Of a stretch of DNA of 64,000 nucleotides, positions 27,225 to 36,245 are shown piece by piece. The stretch covers positions 419,609-483,608 of the forward strand of contig NZ_JAJJOE010000008.1 of NCBI RefSeq assembly GCF_020907405.1, read 5' to 3'. Both the position numbers and the translations under genes were made by a program. Position 1 is the first letter of the stretch. Every line of letters starts with the position of its first letter. This DNA is from Arthrobacter sp. zg-Y769. GTDB lineage: Bacteria; Actinomycetota; Actinomycetes; Actinomycetales; Micrococcaceae. Below the pieces are notes generated by a model. That model worked only from the letters and a program-made list of their open reading frames with translations. It made no database searches and had not been told where the DNA came from.

Positions 27225-28826
27225 TCAGTAGGCGAAGTCGAGGACATCGTCCTGCTTCTTTCCGGGGGTGCCGTCCGGATCGCCGCCGGGGGAATTCATT
27301 CCGCCCGTGGCGCCGTCGTCGCCTCCCAGCAGGTCCGGCATCGCGGCCGGGACACCGCCGCGGACGAACTTGAACAGCAGCATCACCTCCACGATCAGCA
27401 GGGCAAGGTACACGACGGTGAAGGTGATGACGGAGAACAGCAGCTCCCCCAGGCTCACACCGGGCGAGACGGCTGCCGCGGTGAACATAAACACGCCGTC
27501 GGAACCGGTGGGGTTCGGCGCCACGACGAACGGCTGGCGGCCCATTTCGGTGAAGATCCAGCCGGCGGAGTTGGCGCCGAACGGTGCCAGGATGCCGAAC
27601 ACCGCCAGGCGCATGAGCCACTTGGATTCGGGGACGGTGCCCTTGCGGACCACCCAGAGGGCGAAGGCTGCGGCAACGGCGGCGATGCCGCCGAAACCGA
27701 TCATGATGCGGAAGCCCCAGTAGGTGACGGCGAAGTTCGGCGTGTAGTCGATTTCGGCGCCGGAGTTGACGCCGTACATTTCATCAGCGGGCAGATGTGT
27801 GCCGTAGTCGTCCTGGTACTGCTCCAGCAGCGTGTTCACGCCACGGATTTCGGTGTCGAAGTCACCGTTGGCGAGGAAGGAAAGCATGCCCGGGATTTCG
27901 ACCAGCGTTTTCACGTCTTCGCAGTTCTCCGCGCCCGGGTCGCCGATGGACAGGACCGAGAAGCCGGTGCCGTCATGGCACGCTGCCTCCGCCGCGGCCA
28001 TCTTCATGGGCTGCTGTTCGAACATCAGCTTGCCCTGCAGGTCGCCGCTGACCGCGACGCCGGCAAAGGAGATCATGGCGACGACGGCACCGATGCGCAG
28101 GGACCGCAGCCAGACGGCATGGTCGGTCTTGTCGCGGCCGATTTCGACCCGTTCCCCCACCACCACGTTGCCCTTGGCATCCACGGTGTCGATACCGTCC
28201 CGGCGCCGCTTCCAGAGGTGGTACCAGGCGATGCCGATCAGGAACCCTCCGGCCACGGCGAAGGCGCCGAAGATGGTGTGCGGGAAGGCTACGAGGAGGG
28301 TGTTGTTGGTCAGGACGGCCCAGATGTCATTCATGACCGGGCGGCCGTCCACCATCTCCACGCCCACGGGGTGCTGCATCCAGGAGTTGGCGGCAAGGAT
28401 GAAGTAGGCCGAGAGCATGGAGGCCAGCGTGGTGATCCACAGGCAGGCCAGGTGGACCTTCTTCGGCAGCCGTTTCCAGCCGAAGATCCACAGTCCAAGG
28501 AACACCGATTCGGTGAAGAAGGCCAGCAGGGATTCCAGCGCCAGCGGGGCGCCGAAGACGTCGCCGACGAACCGGCTGTATTCGCTCCACGCCATCCCGA
28601 ACTGGAACTCCTGGACCAGGCCGGTGGCCAGGCCGAGGATGAAGTTAATGAGGAACAGCTTGCCCCAGAACTTCGTCATTCGAAGGTACTGCTCTTTGCC
28701 GGTGCGCACCCAGGCTGTCTGCATGGCTGCCACCACGATCCCCAGCCCAATGGTCAGCGGGACCATGAGGAAGTGGTAGACGGTCGTGATGCCGAACTGC
28801 CACCGGGCGATATCCAGTGCTTCCAC
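27225..28826 (-). CDS. cydA: Cytochrome bd ubiquinol/menaquinol oxidase subunit I
   Basis: The 533-residue catalytic subunit carries haems b558, b595 and d and reduces O2 to water. The N-terminus MEALDIARWQFGITTVYHF contains the haem-ligand His19. A second conserved His is in AFPHTIFGAF, and the GRQPF motif marks the quinol site region (GRQPW in many). The Q-loop is short, as in other Gram-positives. The C-terminal tail is Gly/Asp-rich. Start GTG 28826 has AAGGA upstream. It is the first gene of cydA-cydB-cydDC and is divergent from blaI across a region with three identical-type inverted repeats, suggesting BlaI control. Confidence 0.97.
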   Translation of the reverse strand: MEALDIARWQFGITTVYHFLMVPLTIGLGIVVAAMQTAWVRTGKEQYLRMTKFWGKLFLINFILGLATGLVQEFQFGMAWSEYSRFVGDVFGAPLALESLLAFFTESVFLGLWIFGWKRLPKKVHLACLWITTLASMLSAYFILAANSWMQHPVGVEMVDGRPVMNDIWAVLTNNTLLVAFPHTIFGAFAVAGGFLIGIAWYHLWKRRRDGIDTVDAKGNVVVGERVEIGRDKTDHAVWLRSLRIGAVVAMISFAGVAVSGDLQGKLMFEQQPMKMAAAEAACHDGTGFSVLSIGDPGAENCEDVKTLVEIPGMLSFLANGDFDTEIRGVNTLLEQYQDDYGTHLPADEMYGVNSGAEIDYTPNFAVTYWGFRIMIGFGGIAAVAAAFALWVVRKGTVPESKWLMRLAVFGILAPFGANSAGWIFTEMGRQPFVVAPNPTGSDGVFMFTAAAVSPGVSLGELLFSVITFTVVYLALLIVEVMLLFKFVRGGVPAAMPDLLGGDDGATGGMNSPGGDPDGTPGKKQDDVLDFAY

Positions 28827-28856
28827 GCTTACATGTCCTTCAACTTGAGGAACGAG

Positions 28857-28873
28857 TTCTACGCGTCGTAGAA
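28857..28873. promoter_or_regulatory. Inverted-repeat operator 1 (TTCTAC-N5-GTAGAA)
   Basis: Perfect 6-bp arms with spacer GCGTC, 31-47 bp upstream of the cydA start. It is the copy closest to cydA and well placed to block its transcription. A TAC/GTA core is in keeping with BlaI/MecI/CopY-type winged-helix repressors. Confidence 0.75.
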
Positions 28874-28881
28874 TTCCTTAC

Positions 28882-28898
28882 TTCTACACAGCGTAGAA
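28882..28898. promoter_or_regulatory. Inverted-repeat operator 2 (TTCTAC-N5-GTAGAA)
   Basis: Perfect arms with spacer ACAGC. Its centre is 25 bp from operator 1 and 32 bp from operator 3. It lies in the middle of the cydA-blaI divergent region. Confidence 0.75.
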
Positions 28899-28913
28899 CA
28901 ACTCGGACCAGAT

Positions 28914-28930
28914 TTCTACGTGATGTAGAA
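28914..28930. promoter_or_regulatory. Inverted-repeat operator 3 (TTCTAC-N5-GTAGAA)
   Basis: Perfect arms with spacer GTGAT, 81 bp before the blaI ATG and close to its presumed promoter (TACATT near 28949). This suggests blaI autoregulation. Confidence 0.75.
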
Positions 28931-29011
28931 CAAGTGGGCGAAACGTTGTACATTAGTAAGTCTGGACCTGATACGGGGGTCCACCGGGGTCTCGATCGAA
29001 AAAGGATGCAC

Positions 29012-29377
29012 ATGGCTACGCTCGGTGAGCTGGAACGCGCGATGATGGATCTGCTGTGGGAATCTGACGAAGCAGCAACCGCCAATGAACTGCGCGAGAA
29101 GCTGGCGCAGCGTGGGGACTCTGCGGACGGCAAGGGCCTCGCCGTCACCACCGTGCTGACCGTACTCTCCCGCCTGGAGAAGAAGTCGCTGGTTCAGCGT
29201 GAACGCGACATCCGCCCCCACCGCTACCGTGCCGTGACCACCCGCGCCGAGCACACCGCCGAACTCATGCACGAAGCATTGGGTACCGCGAATGACCGGG
29301 AAGCCGTGCTGGCCCGGTTCGTCGGCTCCGTCTCCGACACCGAGGCTGAAATGCTGCGCAGGCTGCTCGGCGCCTAG
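29012..29377 (+). CDS. blaI: BlaI/MecI/CopY-family winged-helix repressor
   Basis: The 121-residue repressor has an N-terminal winged helix (LGELERAMMDLLW; recognition region VTTVLTVLSRLEKKSLV) and a C-terminal dimerisation helix pair (VLARFVGSVSDTEAEMLRRLL). In the classical system the cognate M56 protease triggers cleavage of BlaI and derepression; a cleavage site cannot be assigned here. ATG 29012 is preferred over the ATG at 29006 because AAAGG is then 6 nt upstream. The M56 peptidase gene starts 15 bp downstream. Its probable targets are the three inverted repeats between blaI and cydA, and a fourth at 45683. No beta-lactamase gene lies nearby. Confidence 0.92.
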   Translation: MATLGELERAMMDLLWESDEAATANELREKLAQRGDSADGKGLAVTTVLTVLSRLEKKSLVQRERDIRPHRYRAVTTRAEHTAELMHEALGTANDREAVLARFVGSVSDTEAEMLRRLLGA

Positions 29378-29392
29378 CCACCGGCACCGCGG

Positions 29393-30391
29393 GTGTTCTG
29401 GGCCTCCTACGCACTTGCTGCGCTGGCGATTGTGCTGGCGTGGCCCGTTCCCGTGATCCTTTCGCGGGCAAAGTGGCCCGCCCGCTCCCCGTTCACCGCC
29501 ATGGTCCTCTGGCAGGCAATCGCCCTCGCGGGTGGCCTGTCAATGATCGGTGCCATGCTCACCTGGGGCCTCGAACCCCTCGGCAATAACCTTCTGGACG
29601 GACTGGACGGCCTGCGGCGCATCCTCGTCGACGGCGCTCCGGCCAGCACGCTCGGCCTGGTCCACGTTTTTGCCCTCAGCGCCGCAATGCTGCTGGGCGC
29701 CCATCTGGTGTTCACCCTGCTGCTGACGTACTACCGGATCCTGCGCGGTCGGCACCGCCACCGGGACATGCTCAATCTGCTCAGCTCGCCTTCGGCGGAC
29801 ACCCCTGCCACCCTGGTCATCCAGCATCCAACGCCGGTCGCCTACTGCCTGCCGGGCGGAGCACGGTCGGTCACCGTGCTGTCCGACGGGCTGTTGAACA
29901 TGCTCTCCAAGGAGGAGCTGTCAGCGGTCCTCACGCACGAGCGGGCCCACCTGGCCCAGCACCACCACCTGCTGCTGTGGGCCTTCGCCGCCTGGCGTGC
30001 CGCGCTTCCCTGGCTGCCCACATCACTGCTGGCCCAGCGCTCGGTCAACGAACTCATCGAAATGCTCGCCGACGACGAGGCGCTGGGAGAGGTGGACCGG
30101 ATGACCCTGGTCCGGGCAGTCGCGATTGTCGGCTCGGGAACCCGCCCGGCAGATACATCCGGAGTACTGAAGCCCCTGGCAGCGCAGCCGGACCGTCCGC
30201 GGGAGTACCCGCCGCTTACCCTCCCCGGCGCGGAGGGTTCGGAACCGCTGGGCACTGCCGGCAGGCTCAGCCGGCTGCTGACGCCGCAGCCTCCGCTGCC
30301 CCGCTGGCAGCAGTGGGCCGTCCTGTGCCTCTCGATCCTGCTGCTGGCGGTACCGACAACACTGCTCATCGCCCCGGGGCTGCTGGACTAG
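29393..30391 (+). CDS. M56-family membrane metallopeptidase (BlaR1-like sensor protease without penicillin-binding domain)
   Basis: The 332-residue protein has hydrophobic helices at about 1-22, 35-60, 85-112 and 300-325. Its cytoplasmic zinc protease domain carries the HERAH motif (HExxH; LTHERAHLAQHH) and a downstream DDEAL acidic ligand. It ends after the last helix, so it lacks the extracellular beta-lactam sensor of true BlaR1. Signal sensing must therefore be different, perhaps through the membrane or respiratory state. The GTG start at 29393 has no clear ribosome-binding site, and translation may depend on coupling to blaI 15 bp upstream. It is convergent with parE. Confidence 0.9.
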   Translation: MFWASYALAALAIVLAWPVPVILSRAKWPARSPFTAMVLWQAIALAGGLSMIGAMLTWGLEPLGNNLLDGLDGLRRILVDGAPASTLGLVHVFALSAAMLLGAHLVFTLLLTYYRILRGRHRHRDMLNLLSSPSADTPATLVIQHPTPVAYCLPGGARSVTVLSDGLLNMLSKEELSAVLTHERAHLAQHHHLLLWAFAAWRAALPWLPTSLLAQRSVNELIEMLADDEALGEVDRMTLVRAVAIVGSGTRPADTSGVLKPLAAQPDRPREYPPLTLPGAEGSEPLGTAGRLSRLLTPQPPLPRWQQWAVLCLSILLLAVPTTLLIAPGLLD

Positions 30392-30418
30392 GTCGGTGGC
30401 AGGGCCGGATCTTTTCCG

Positions 30419-32530
30419 CTAGGCGTCAATGCGGTCCCGGTCCAGCATGGCCGCACCGGCGATGATGAAGTCCTTGCGCGGCGCCACGTCGCTGCCCATC
30501 AGCAGTTCGAATGCCTGCTCGGCAGCGGCTGCCTCGGAAATCCGGACCCGCCTCAGGGTGCGGTGCCGGGGGTCCATGGTGGTTTCGGCCAGCTGACCGG
30601 CGTCCATCTCCCCCAGGCCCTTGTAGCGCTGGATCGGTTCCTTGTACCGCTTGCCTTCCTTTTCCAGGCGGGCAAGCACCTGGTGCAGTTCCTTTTCGCT
30701 GTAGGTGTAGACCATCTCGTTGCTCTTCGAGCCTGCGTTGATGACCTCTACGCGGTGCAGGGGCGGAACCGCCGCATAGACCCGCCCGGCATCCACCAGG
30801 GGGCGCATGTAGCGGAAGAACAGCGTGAGCAGCAGGGTGCGGATGTGGGCGCCGTCGACGTCGGCGTCCGTCATGAAGATGACCTTGCCGTACCGGGCAG
30901 CGTCCAGCTGGAAGCTGCGCCCCGAGCCCGCCCCCACCACCTGGATCAGGGCTGCACACTCGGCGTTGGAGAGCATGTCCGCCACGGACGCCTTCTGTAC
31001 GTTCAGGATTTTGCCGCGGATGGGCAGCAGCGCCTGATAGTCCGAGGACCTGGCGAGCTTGGCCGTGCCGAGGGCGCTGTCGCCCTCCACGATGAACAGT
31101 TCCGAGCGTTCCTGGTCATCAATCCGGCAGTCCGCCAGCTTCGCCGGCATGGTGGAGGTTTCGAGGGCGTTCTTCCGCCGCTGGGTCTCCTTGTGCACCC
31201 GCGCGGAGATCCGGGACTTCATCTCCGCCACCACCTTCTCCAGCAGCTGCGAGGACTGTGTCTTATCGGCGCGCGCGGTGGAATTCAGCCGGGCGGTGAT
31301 TTCCTTCTCCACGACCTTGCTGACGATGGCCCGGACGGCTGAGGTGCCCAGGATTTCCTTGGTCTGGCCTTCGAACTGCGGTTCGGCCAGGCGGACGGTC
31401 AGCACGGCGGTGAGTCCGGCGAAGACATCGTCCTTTTCGATCTTGTCGTTGCCGGCCTTGAGCTTGCGGGCGTTGGCTTCAATGACCTTGCGGAAGGTCT
31501 TCAGCAGGCCCTGCTCGAAGCCGGTCTGGTGCGTTCCGCCCTTGGGGGTGGCGATGATGTTGACGAATGAACGGATGGTGGTTTCGTAGCCGATCCCCCA
31601 GCGCAGGGCGATGTCCACCTCCGCCTCGCGTTCAATCTCGGTGATCCTGCTGTGCCCGCTCTCATCCAGTACAGGCACGGATTCCTTGAACTTGCCCGAG
31701 CCATGCAGGCGCCAGATATCGGTGACGGCGGCATCGGCGGCCAGGTAGTCGACGAACTCGGCGATCCCGCCGTCGTGGTGGAAGACTTCCTCCACCGGGC
31801 CGTTCTCGCCCGGTGTTCCGGGCAGGCGCCGTTCATCGCGCAGGGTGATGCGCAGCCCCGGGACCAGGAAGGAGGTCTGGCGGGCGCGCGCCTGCAGTTC
31901 GGTGTAGGAAAACTTGGCGTCAGGCGTAAAGATCTGCCGGTCCGCCCAGTAGCGGATGCGTGTTCCCGTGACACCGCGCTTGGCCTTGCCGACCACTTCC
32001 AGCCGTGAGCTGTCCAGGAACGGGGAGAACCTGGCCTCGGGGCCGGGCTTTTTGCCCGTGTCGTCGAAGTGACCGGGCTCGCCGCGGCGGAACGCCATCT
32101 GGTACGTCTTGCCGGCTCGGTCCACCTGCACGTCGAGCCGCGACGACAACGCGTTGACCACGCTGGCGCCCACGCCGTGAAGGCCGCCGGAGGCTGCATA
32201 GGATCCGCCGCCGAACTTGCCGCCGGCGTGGAGTTTGGTGAACACGACCTCGACGCCGGACAGGCCGGTTTTAGGCTCGATGTCCACGGGGATGCCGCGT
32301 CCGTCGTCATGGATCTCCACGGAACCGTCCGGGTGGAGGATGACCTTGATGCTCTGGCCGAAGCCTGCGAGGGCCTCATCGACGGAGTTGTCAATGATCT
32401 CCCACAGGCAGTGCATCAGGCCGCGGGAGTCGGTGGACCCGATATACATGCCGGGACGCTTGCGGACGGCCTCCAGTCCTTCCAGGACGGACAGGTGCCG
32501 GGCAGTGTAATCAGAACTAGGGGGCGCCAC
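30419..32530 (-). CDS. parE: DNA topoisomerase IV subunit B (GyrB paralogue)
   Basis: The 703-residue ATPase subunit has a GHKL domain at the N-terminus (EIIDNSVDEA, DDGRGIPVD, GGLHGVGASVVNAL), a transducer domain, a TOPRIM domain (FIVEGDSALG, DADVDGAHIRTLL) and a C-terminal IQRYKGLGEM. It drives strand passage with ParC. The sigA-adjacent location matches Streptomyces parE. Start GTG 32530 is supported by alignment; AAGGAG lies 11 nt upstream, slightly far. The DUF7455 gene is divergent. Confidence 0.93.
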   Translation of the reverse strand: MAPPSSDYTARHLSVLEGLEAVRKRPGMYIGSTDSRGLMHCLWEIIDNSVDEALAGFGQSIKVILHPDGSVEIHDDGRGIPVDIEPKTGLSGVEVVFTKLHAGGKFGGGSYAASGGLHGVGASVVNALSSRLDVQVDRAGKTYQMAFRRGEPGHFDDTGKKPGPEARFSPFLDSSRLEVVGKAKRGVTGTRIRYWADRQIFTPDAKFSYTELQARARQTSFLVPGLRITLRDERRLPGTPGENGPVEEVFHHDGGIAEFVDYLAADAAVTDIWRLHGSGKFKESVPVLDESGHSRITEIEREAEVDIALRWGIGYETTIRSFVNIIATPKGGTHQTGFEQGLLKTFRKVIEANARKLKAGNDKIEKDDVFAGLTAVLTVRLAEPQFEGQTKEILGTSAVRAIVSKVVEKEITARLNSTARADKTQSSQLLEKVVAEMKSRISARVHKETQRRKNALETSTMPAKLADCRIDDQERSELFIVEGDSALGTAKLARSSDYQALLPIRGKILNVQKASVADMLSNAECAALIQVVGAGSGRSFQLDAARYGKVIFMTDADVDGAHIRTLLLTLFFRYMRPLVDAGRVYAAVPPLHRVEVINAGSKSNEMVYTYSEKELHQVLARLEKEGKRYKEPIQRYKGLGEMDAGQLAETTMDPRHRTLRRVRISEAAAAEQAFELLMGSDVAPRKDFIIAGAAMLDRDRIDA

Positions 32531-32769
32531 GTGCGTTGAAACTCCTTGGTGTCGGCTGTTTTGCCGGCAGAGATATCCGGGAACAATCAGGGACTCCTAC
32601 AAGGTTAATCCCCGGCGGTGACACTTCCGCCCAACGACTCAGTTCCGTGAGTTTGCCCACGGAGGCTGCGCCGGAGGGGTACGCGTAGAGCGAAAGGCGG
32701 CCCAACCTGCGAAGGACGGGGTGTCAAAGGTGGTTATATGAAGTATCAACACCCTTGAGGAGGCAACTC

Positions 32770-32991
32770 ATGACAGCAGCAGTAGCAACCCGTGAGCTGA
32801 ACAGCCTGGACCGCTGCGACCGTTGCGGCGCACAGGCATACGTACGTGCCGTACTGGAATCCTCCGGTGGGGAACTGCTTTTCTGCGGGCACCACGCCCG
32901 GGCGGTGGAGGCGAACCTTCGTCCGCTCACCTCGGAATGGCAGGATGAGACCTCTCGCCTGAACGAGAAGGCGCCGGTCTCTGCAGAGTAA
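32770..32991 (+). CDS. DUF7455 small zinc-finger-like protein
   Basis: The 73-residue protein has a CDRC pair (about 17-20) and a CGHH group (about 41-44), a likely single zinc site. ATG 32770 follows GAGGAGG at ideal spacing. It is conserved next to sigA/parE in actinobacteria; function is unknown. A weak TATATG element near 32737 could be its -10 box. A large terminator follows. Confidence 0.85.
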   Translation: MTAAVATRELNSLDRCDRCGAQAYVRAVLESSGGELLFCGHHARAVEANLRPLTSEWQDETSRLNEKAPVSAE

Positions 32992-33064
32992 ACACGCAGT
33001 CGCCTGTTCGGTCAGCGAAGCCCACGGACCAACGTCCGCAGGCGACGCGTCGTACCAAGCTTGA

Positions 33065-33103
33065 AGAAGTCCCCTTCCGGATCGGAAGGGGACTTCTTTT
33101 TTT
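33065..33103 (+). terminator. Rho-independent terminator downstream of DUF7455
   Basis: A perfect 15-bp stem (AGAAGTCCCCTTCCG with its complement) with a 3-base loop GAT is followed by seven T residues to 33103. It is among the strongest terminators in the window. Confidence 0.92.
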
Positions 33104-33155
33104 GTGCGGCCTTTGATGCAGCCTCACCGCTGGCCCCCGGGCCGTGCCACCTAAA

Positions 33156-33197
33156 CAACAGCACCCCGTCCCGCGAACGCGGAACGGGGTGCTGTTG
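33156..33197 (-). terminator. Terminator-like hairpin downstream of sigA
   Basis: A 14-bp stem (CAACAGCACCCCGT with its complement) encloses a small CCGC/GCGG stem. In the sigA direction it is followed by a short TTGTTTA run. It lies 32 bp after the sigA stop. Confidence 0.75.
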
Positions 33198-33228
33198 GTC
33201 CGGCTGTCCGGCCGGAGGGCGTGGTGTC

Positions 33229-34515
33229 TTAGTCCAGGTAATCCCGCAGGACCTGGGACCGGGACGGGTGGCGCAGCTTGGACATCGTCTTGGATTCAAT
33301 CTGGCGGATGCGCTCACGGGTAACCCCGTAAACCTTGCCGATCTCGTCCAGTGTCTTCGGCTGGCCGTCGGTGAGGCCGAAGCGCATGGCAACAACTCCT
33401 GCCTCGCGCTCGGACAGCGTGTCCAGCACGGAGTGCAGCTGTTCCTGCAGCAGCGTGAAGCTGACGGCGTCGGCCGGGACCACGGCTTCGGAATCCTCAA
33501 TGAGGTCGCCGAATTCCGAGTCGCCGTCTTCACCCAGCGGGGTGTGCAGGGAGATCGGCTCGCGGCCGTACTTCTGCACCTCCACAACCTTTTCAGGGGT
33601 CATGTCCAGCTCCAGTGCCAGTTCTTCGGGAGCGGGCTCGCGGCCCAGGTCCTGGAGCATCTGGCGCTGGACGCGGGCCAGCTTGTTGATGACTTCCACC
33701 ATGTGCACGGGAATGCGGATGGTGCGGGCCTGGTCTGCCATGGCACGGGTGATCGCCTGGCGGATCCACCACGTGGCGTACGTGGAGAACTTGAAGCCCT
33801 TGGTGTAGTCGAACTTCTCGACGGCACGGATGAGGCCCAGGTTGCCTTCCTGGATCAGGTCCAGGAAGAGCATGCCGCGGCCGGTGTAGCGCTTGGCCAG
33901 GGACACCACGAGGCGCAGGTTGGCCTCGAGCAGGTGGTTCTTCGCACGCTTGCCGTCATGGGAAACCCACTGCAGCTCACGCTTGAGCTTGGGATCCATG
34001 TCCGGATCGGCTGCCATCTTCTCTTCGGCATACAGGCCGGCTTCGATCCGCAGCGCGAGATCGACTTCCTGCTCGGCGTTCAGCAGGGCGACCTTGCCGA
34101 TCTGCTTCAGGTAGTCCTTGACCGGGTCGGCAGTGGCGCCCGCGGACACGACCTGCTGGGCAGGTGCGTCGTCGTCGTCGGCGTCCGAGTATACGAAACC
34201 CGATCCCGTGGGTGCGGTTGCGGCGTCCGAGGCCTCGGCGGCGTCTGCGTCGGGCTCGACGTCCGTGCTCTCAACTTCTTCATCGACCTCGGCCTTGGCA
34301 GCCTTGGTCTTCGCAGCGGTCTTACGTCCAGCTGCAGTGGTGCCGGCCTTCGCCGGAGCCTTACGGGCGGCAGCGGGCTTCCGCGCCGTCTTGGCAGCGG
34401 TTTTTTCGCCGGAAGCGGCCTCCTTGGCGGCCGCCGCGGACGGGGCCTCAGTTGCGGCAGTGCGCTTATTTGCAGTGTCAGTCTCTTCGACTGCAGTTGT
34501 CTTTCTCGGCGACAC
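33229..34515 (-). CDS. sigA: Principal RNA polymerase sigma factor (SigA/HrdB/RpoD)
   Basis: The 428-residue housekeeping sigma-70 has a long Lys/Ala-rich N-terminal extension (about 1-100) typical of actinobacterial SigA/HrdB. Region 1.2 starts at [13 protein letters not shown] (about 130). Regions 2.1-2.4 include [34 protein letters not shown] and [13 protein letters not shown]. Region 3 contains [11 protein letters not shown], and region 4.2 [24 protein letters not shown]. Start GTG 34515 has AAAGG upstream. The 269-bp gap on its 5' side should hold its promoters; I see no boxes I can defend. Confidence 0.97.
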   Translation of the reverse strand: MSPRKTTAVEETDTANKRTAATEAPSAAAAKEAASGEKTAAKTARKPAAARKAPAKAGTTAAGRKTAAKTKAAKAEVDEEVESTDVEPDADAAEASDAATAPTGSGFVYSDADDDDAPAQQVVSAGATADPVKDYLKQIGKVALLNAEQEVDLALRIEAGLYAEEKMAADPDMDPKLKRELQWVSHDGKRAKNHLLEANLRLVVSLAKRYTGRGMLFLDLIQEGNLGLIRAVEKFDYTKGFKFSTYATWWIRQAITRAMADQARTIRIPVHMVEVINKLARVQRQMLQDLGREPAPEELALELDMTPEKVVEVQKYGREPISLHTPLGEDGDSEFGDLIEDSEAVVPADAVSFTLLQEQLHSVLDTLSEREAGVVAMRFGLTDGQPKTLDEIGKVYGVTRERIRQIESKTMSKLRHPSRSQVLRDYLD

Positions 34516-34784
34516 AGAAAACCTTTCATACGGCGGGTTGTGGCACCGCCATTGGGGGCAACACCACTATGACCCTGTCAAGTCCGTGATTCTTTCCAAG
34601 TGTCCAGGCTTGGCTGTCCTTGGTAGAACACACCGTGCCGGTGTTTTGTTCCGCTGGCCACTGGGACTGGCAGTTCAAAGGACACTTGATACACGAACCC
34701 GACCGGGTCTCGGTTCCCATTGTCGCACGTTTTCCGTTTCGCCACAGCACGGAGTCCGCCGCCGGTTCGGGCGCGCCCCCTGGT

Positions 34785-36101
34785 TTAATCGCCCGGGATG
34801 CCGGGCCACGAACCGTCCCGCGAGCGGGCCCAGTCCGGAAGGATCCCCGTGCCCAGCAGTTCATGCAGGAGCAGCGCCAAGCGGTATCCGGGGCAGGCCT
34901 CGAGCGCGGACTGAAGATAAACATGTGCCCGGGAGCCGCGTCCCCTTGCCCATTCCATCCAGGCAAGCAGCGAAAGCAGGGCGGCCTTTGCTTCGCCGTC
35001 CGCCACGGGCACAAGGTCGGTGAACACGGCATGTGCCAGGTCGAGCAGATCCCAGTCCGGGGTGCCGGAACCCCTGCCGACGAGGATGCTGCGGAAATCC
35101 GCGGCGGCCTTGGACTGCCTTCGGGGGCGCGGTACCAGGGGAACGACGCCGGGTCCCCGGATGAATGCCCCCGGCTGTGCGTTCCCGGGAAGGACCAGGG
35201 GATGATCCTGCCGGCGGACCAGGCCGTTCGCTTCTGCGCCGCGGACGGCTGATTCTTCCCCGACGGCAGCCAGGACCAGCAGGGCATCCCGGATCCCGCG
35301 GTCACCGAGACTGGCCAGGAGGAATCCTGCACATTCCGCCCCGCGGTGCGGCCGGTCATTGCTCAGGGCCTCCGGGGCAACCAGGTCGTCGGCATACGGG
35401 GCAGCACCGGCAGCATGGCCGCTCCCCGCAATACACTCGGTCCACAGTGCAAGGGTGCACCGGAACTGCTCCCGTTCACACCAGTGCCCTGCCAACTGTC
35501 CGGCGAAGTGTGCCTGCGCCTGCGTTACCTCGTCCCGGTTGGGCCATTGTCCGGGGAAGGACTCCCCCACCGCGCGTTCAAGCGTCGCGGCGAAAGCGCT
35601 CCCCCGGTACACAAGTTCCGTATTGAGCATGCTGTCCGCGATCTGCGACCTGGGCATCCCGGGCCAGGGGCAGCAGTCCGGCCGGGTGCAGAAATAGTCC
35701 CGCCAGGAATCCGGCCCTACCAGCCATCCGTCCTGCAGCGGTAGGCCGGCCGCGGCCAGTTCCTTCTCCAGCCGGCGCACCAGCTGCCGGTAGGGCGGGT
35801 GTGCCGGATCCCGCCAGGGCGCGTCCGTGTACATGGCCAGGAGCGCTCCGTCCGCCCCGGTGTCCGATGCCAGGAACCGGCAGGCGGTGGCGGCATACTC
35901 TGCCGTCCCGGCCCTGGCCGCCTGTCCGGGCGGAAGGTCAAGGCGCAGCGTTGCTCCCAGGCGGCCGCCGCAGAGCGCCATCAGGACCAGGGAATTGCGC
36001 GGCTCGAAGCCCAGGGTGTGGGGAACCAGGCTAAGGATGTCTGCCGGGGCGTTGACGCGGTAGGGGTTGCCGGGAGTGCCGGCGGCCGGTTCTGTGCTCA
36101 T
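34785..36101 (-). CDS. DUF4192 family protein
   Basis: The 438-residue protein begins, from ATG 36101, with the family signature APADILSLVPHTLGFEPRNSLVLMAL. No transmembrane segments or catalytic motifs can be named. A Cys-rich stretch (FCTRPDCCPWPG, about 150) is common in the family. The open frame continues 42 codons upstream, but that part is compositionally unlike DUF4192. Function is unknown. Confidence 0.85.
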   Translation of the reverse strand: MSTEPAAGTPGNPYRVNAPADILSLVPHTLGFEPRNSLVLMALCGGRLGATLRLDLPPGQAARAGTAEYAATACRFLASDTGADGALLAMYTDAPWRDPAHPPYRQLVRRLEKELAAAGLPLQDGWLVGPDSWRDYFCTRPDCCPWPGMPRSQIADSMLNTELVYRGSAFAATLERAVGESFPGQWPNRDEVTQAQAHFAGQLAGHWCEREQFRCTLALWTECIAGSGHAAGAAPYADDLVAPEALSNDRPHRGAECAGFLLASLGDRGIRDALLVLAAVGEESAVRGAEANGLVRRQDHPLVLPGNAQPGAFIRGPGVVPLVPRPRRQSKAAADFRSILVGRGSGTPDWDLLDLAHAVFTDLVPVADGEAKAALLSLLAWMEWARGRGSRAHVYLQSALEACPGYRLALLLHELLGTGILPDWARSRDGSWPGIPGD

Positions 36102-36245
36102 GGCCCAAGGTTCCCCGGGGACAGGTGTTCGCCGCAGACCCTGCCCGGCGCCTGTGCATCCCGCGCTGGCGTCCAGTCCCGCATCCCGGCGGTGGAGGAA
36201 GAGTGGCCCCGAGGTGCGTACGTGCACCGCCCCGCCATACCGGCC

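Noticed and set aside
29012..30391. Beta-lactam resistance operon
   Set aside because: blaI and M56 resemble that system, but there is no beta-lactamase or penicillin-binding gene nearby, the protease lacks the sensor domain, and cydA is the divergent neighbour.
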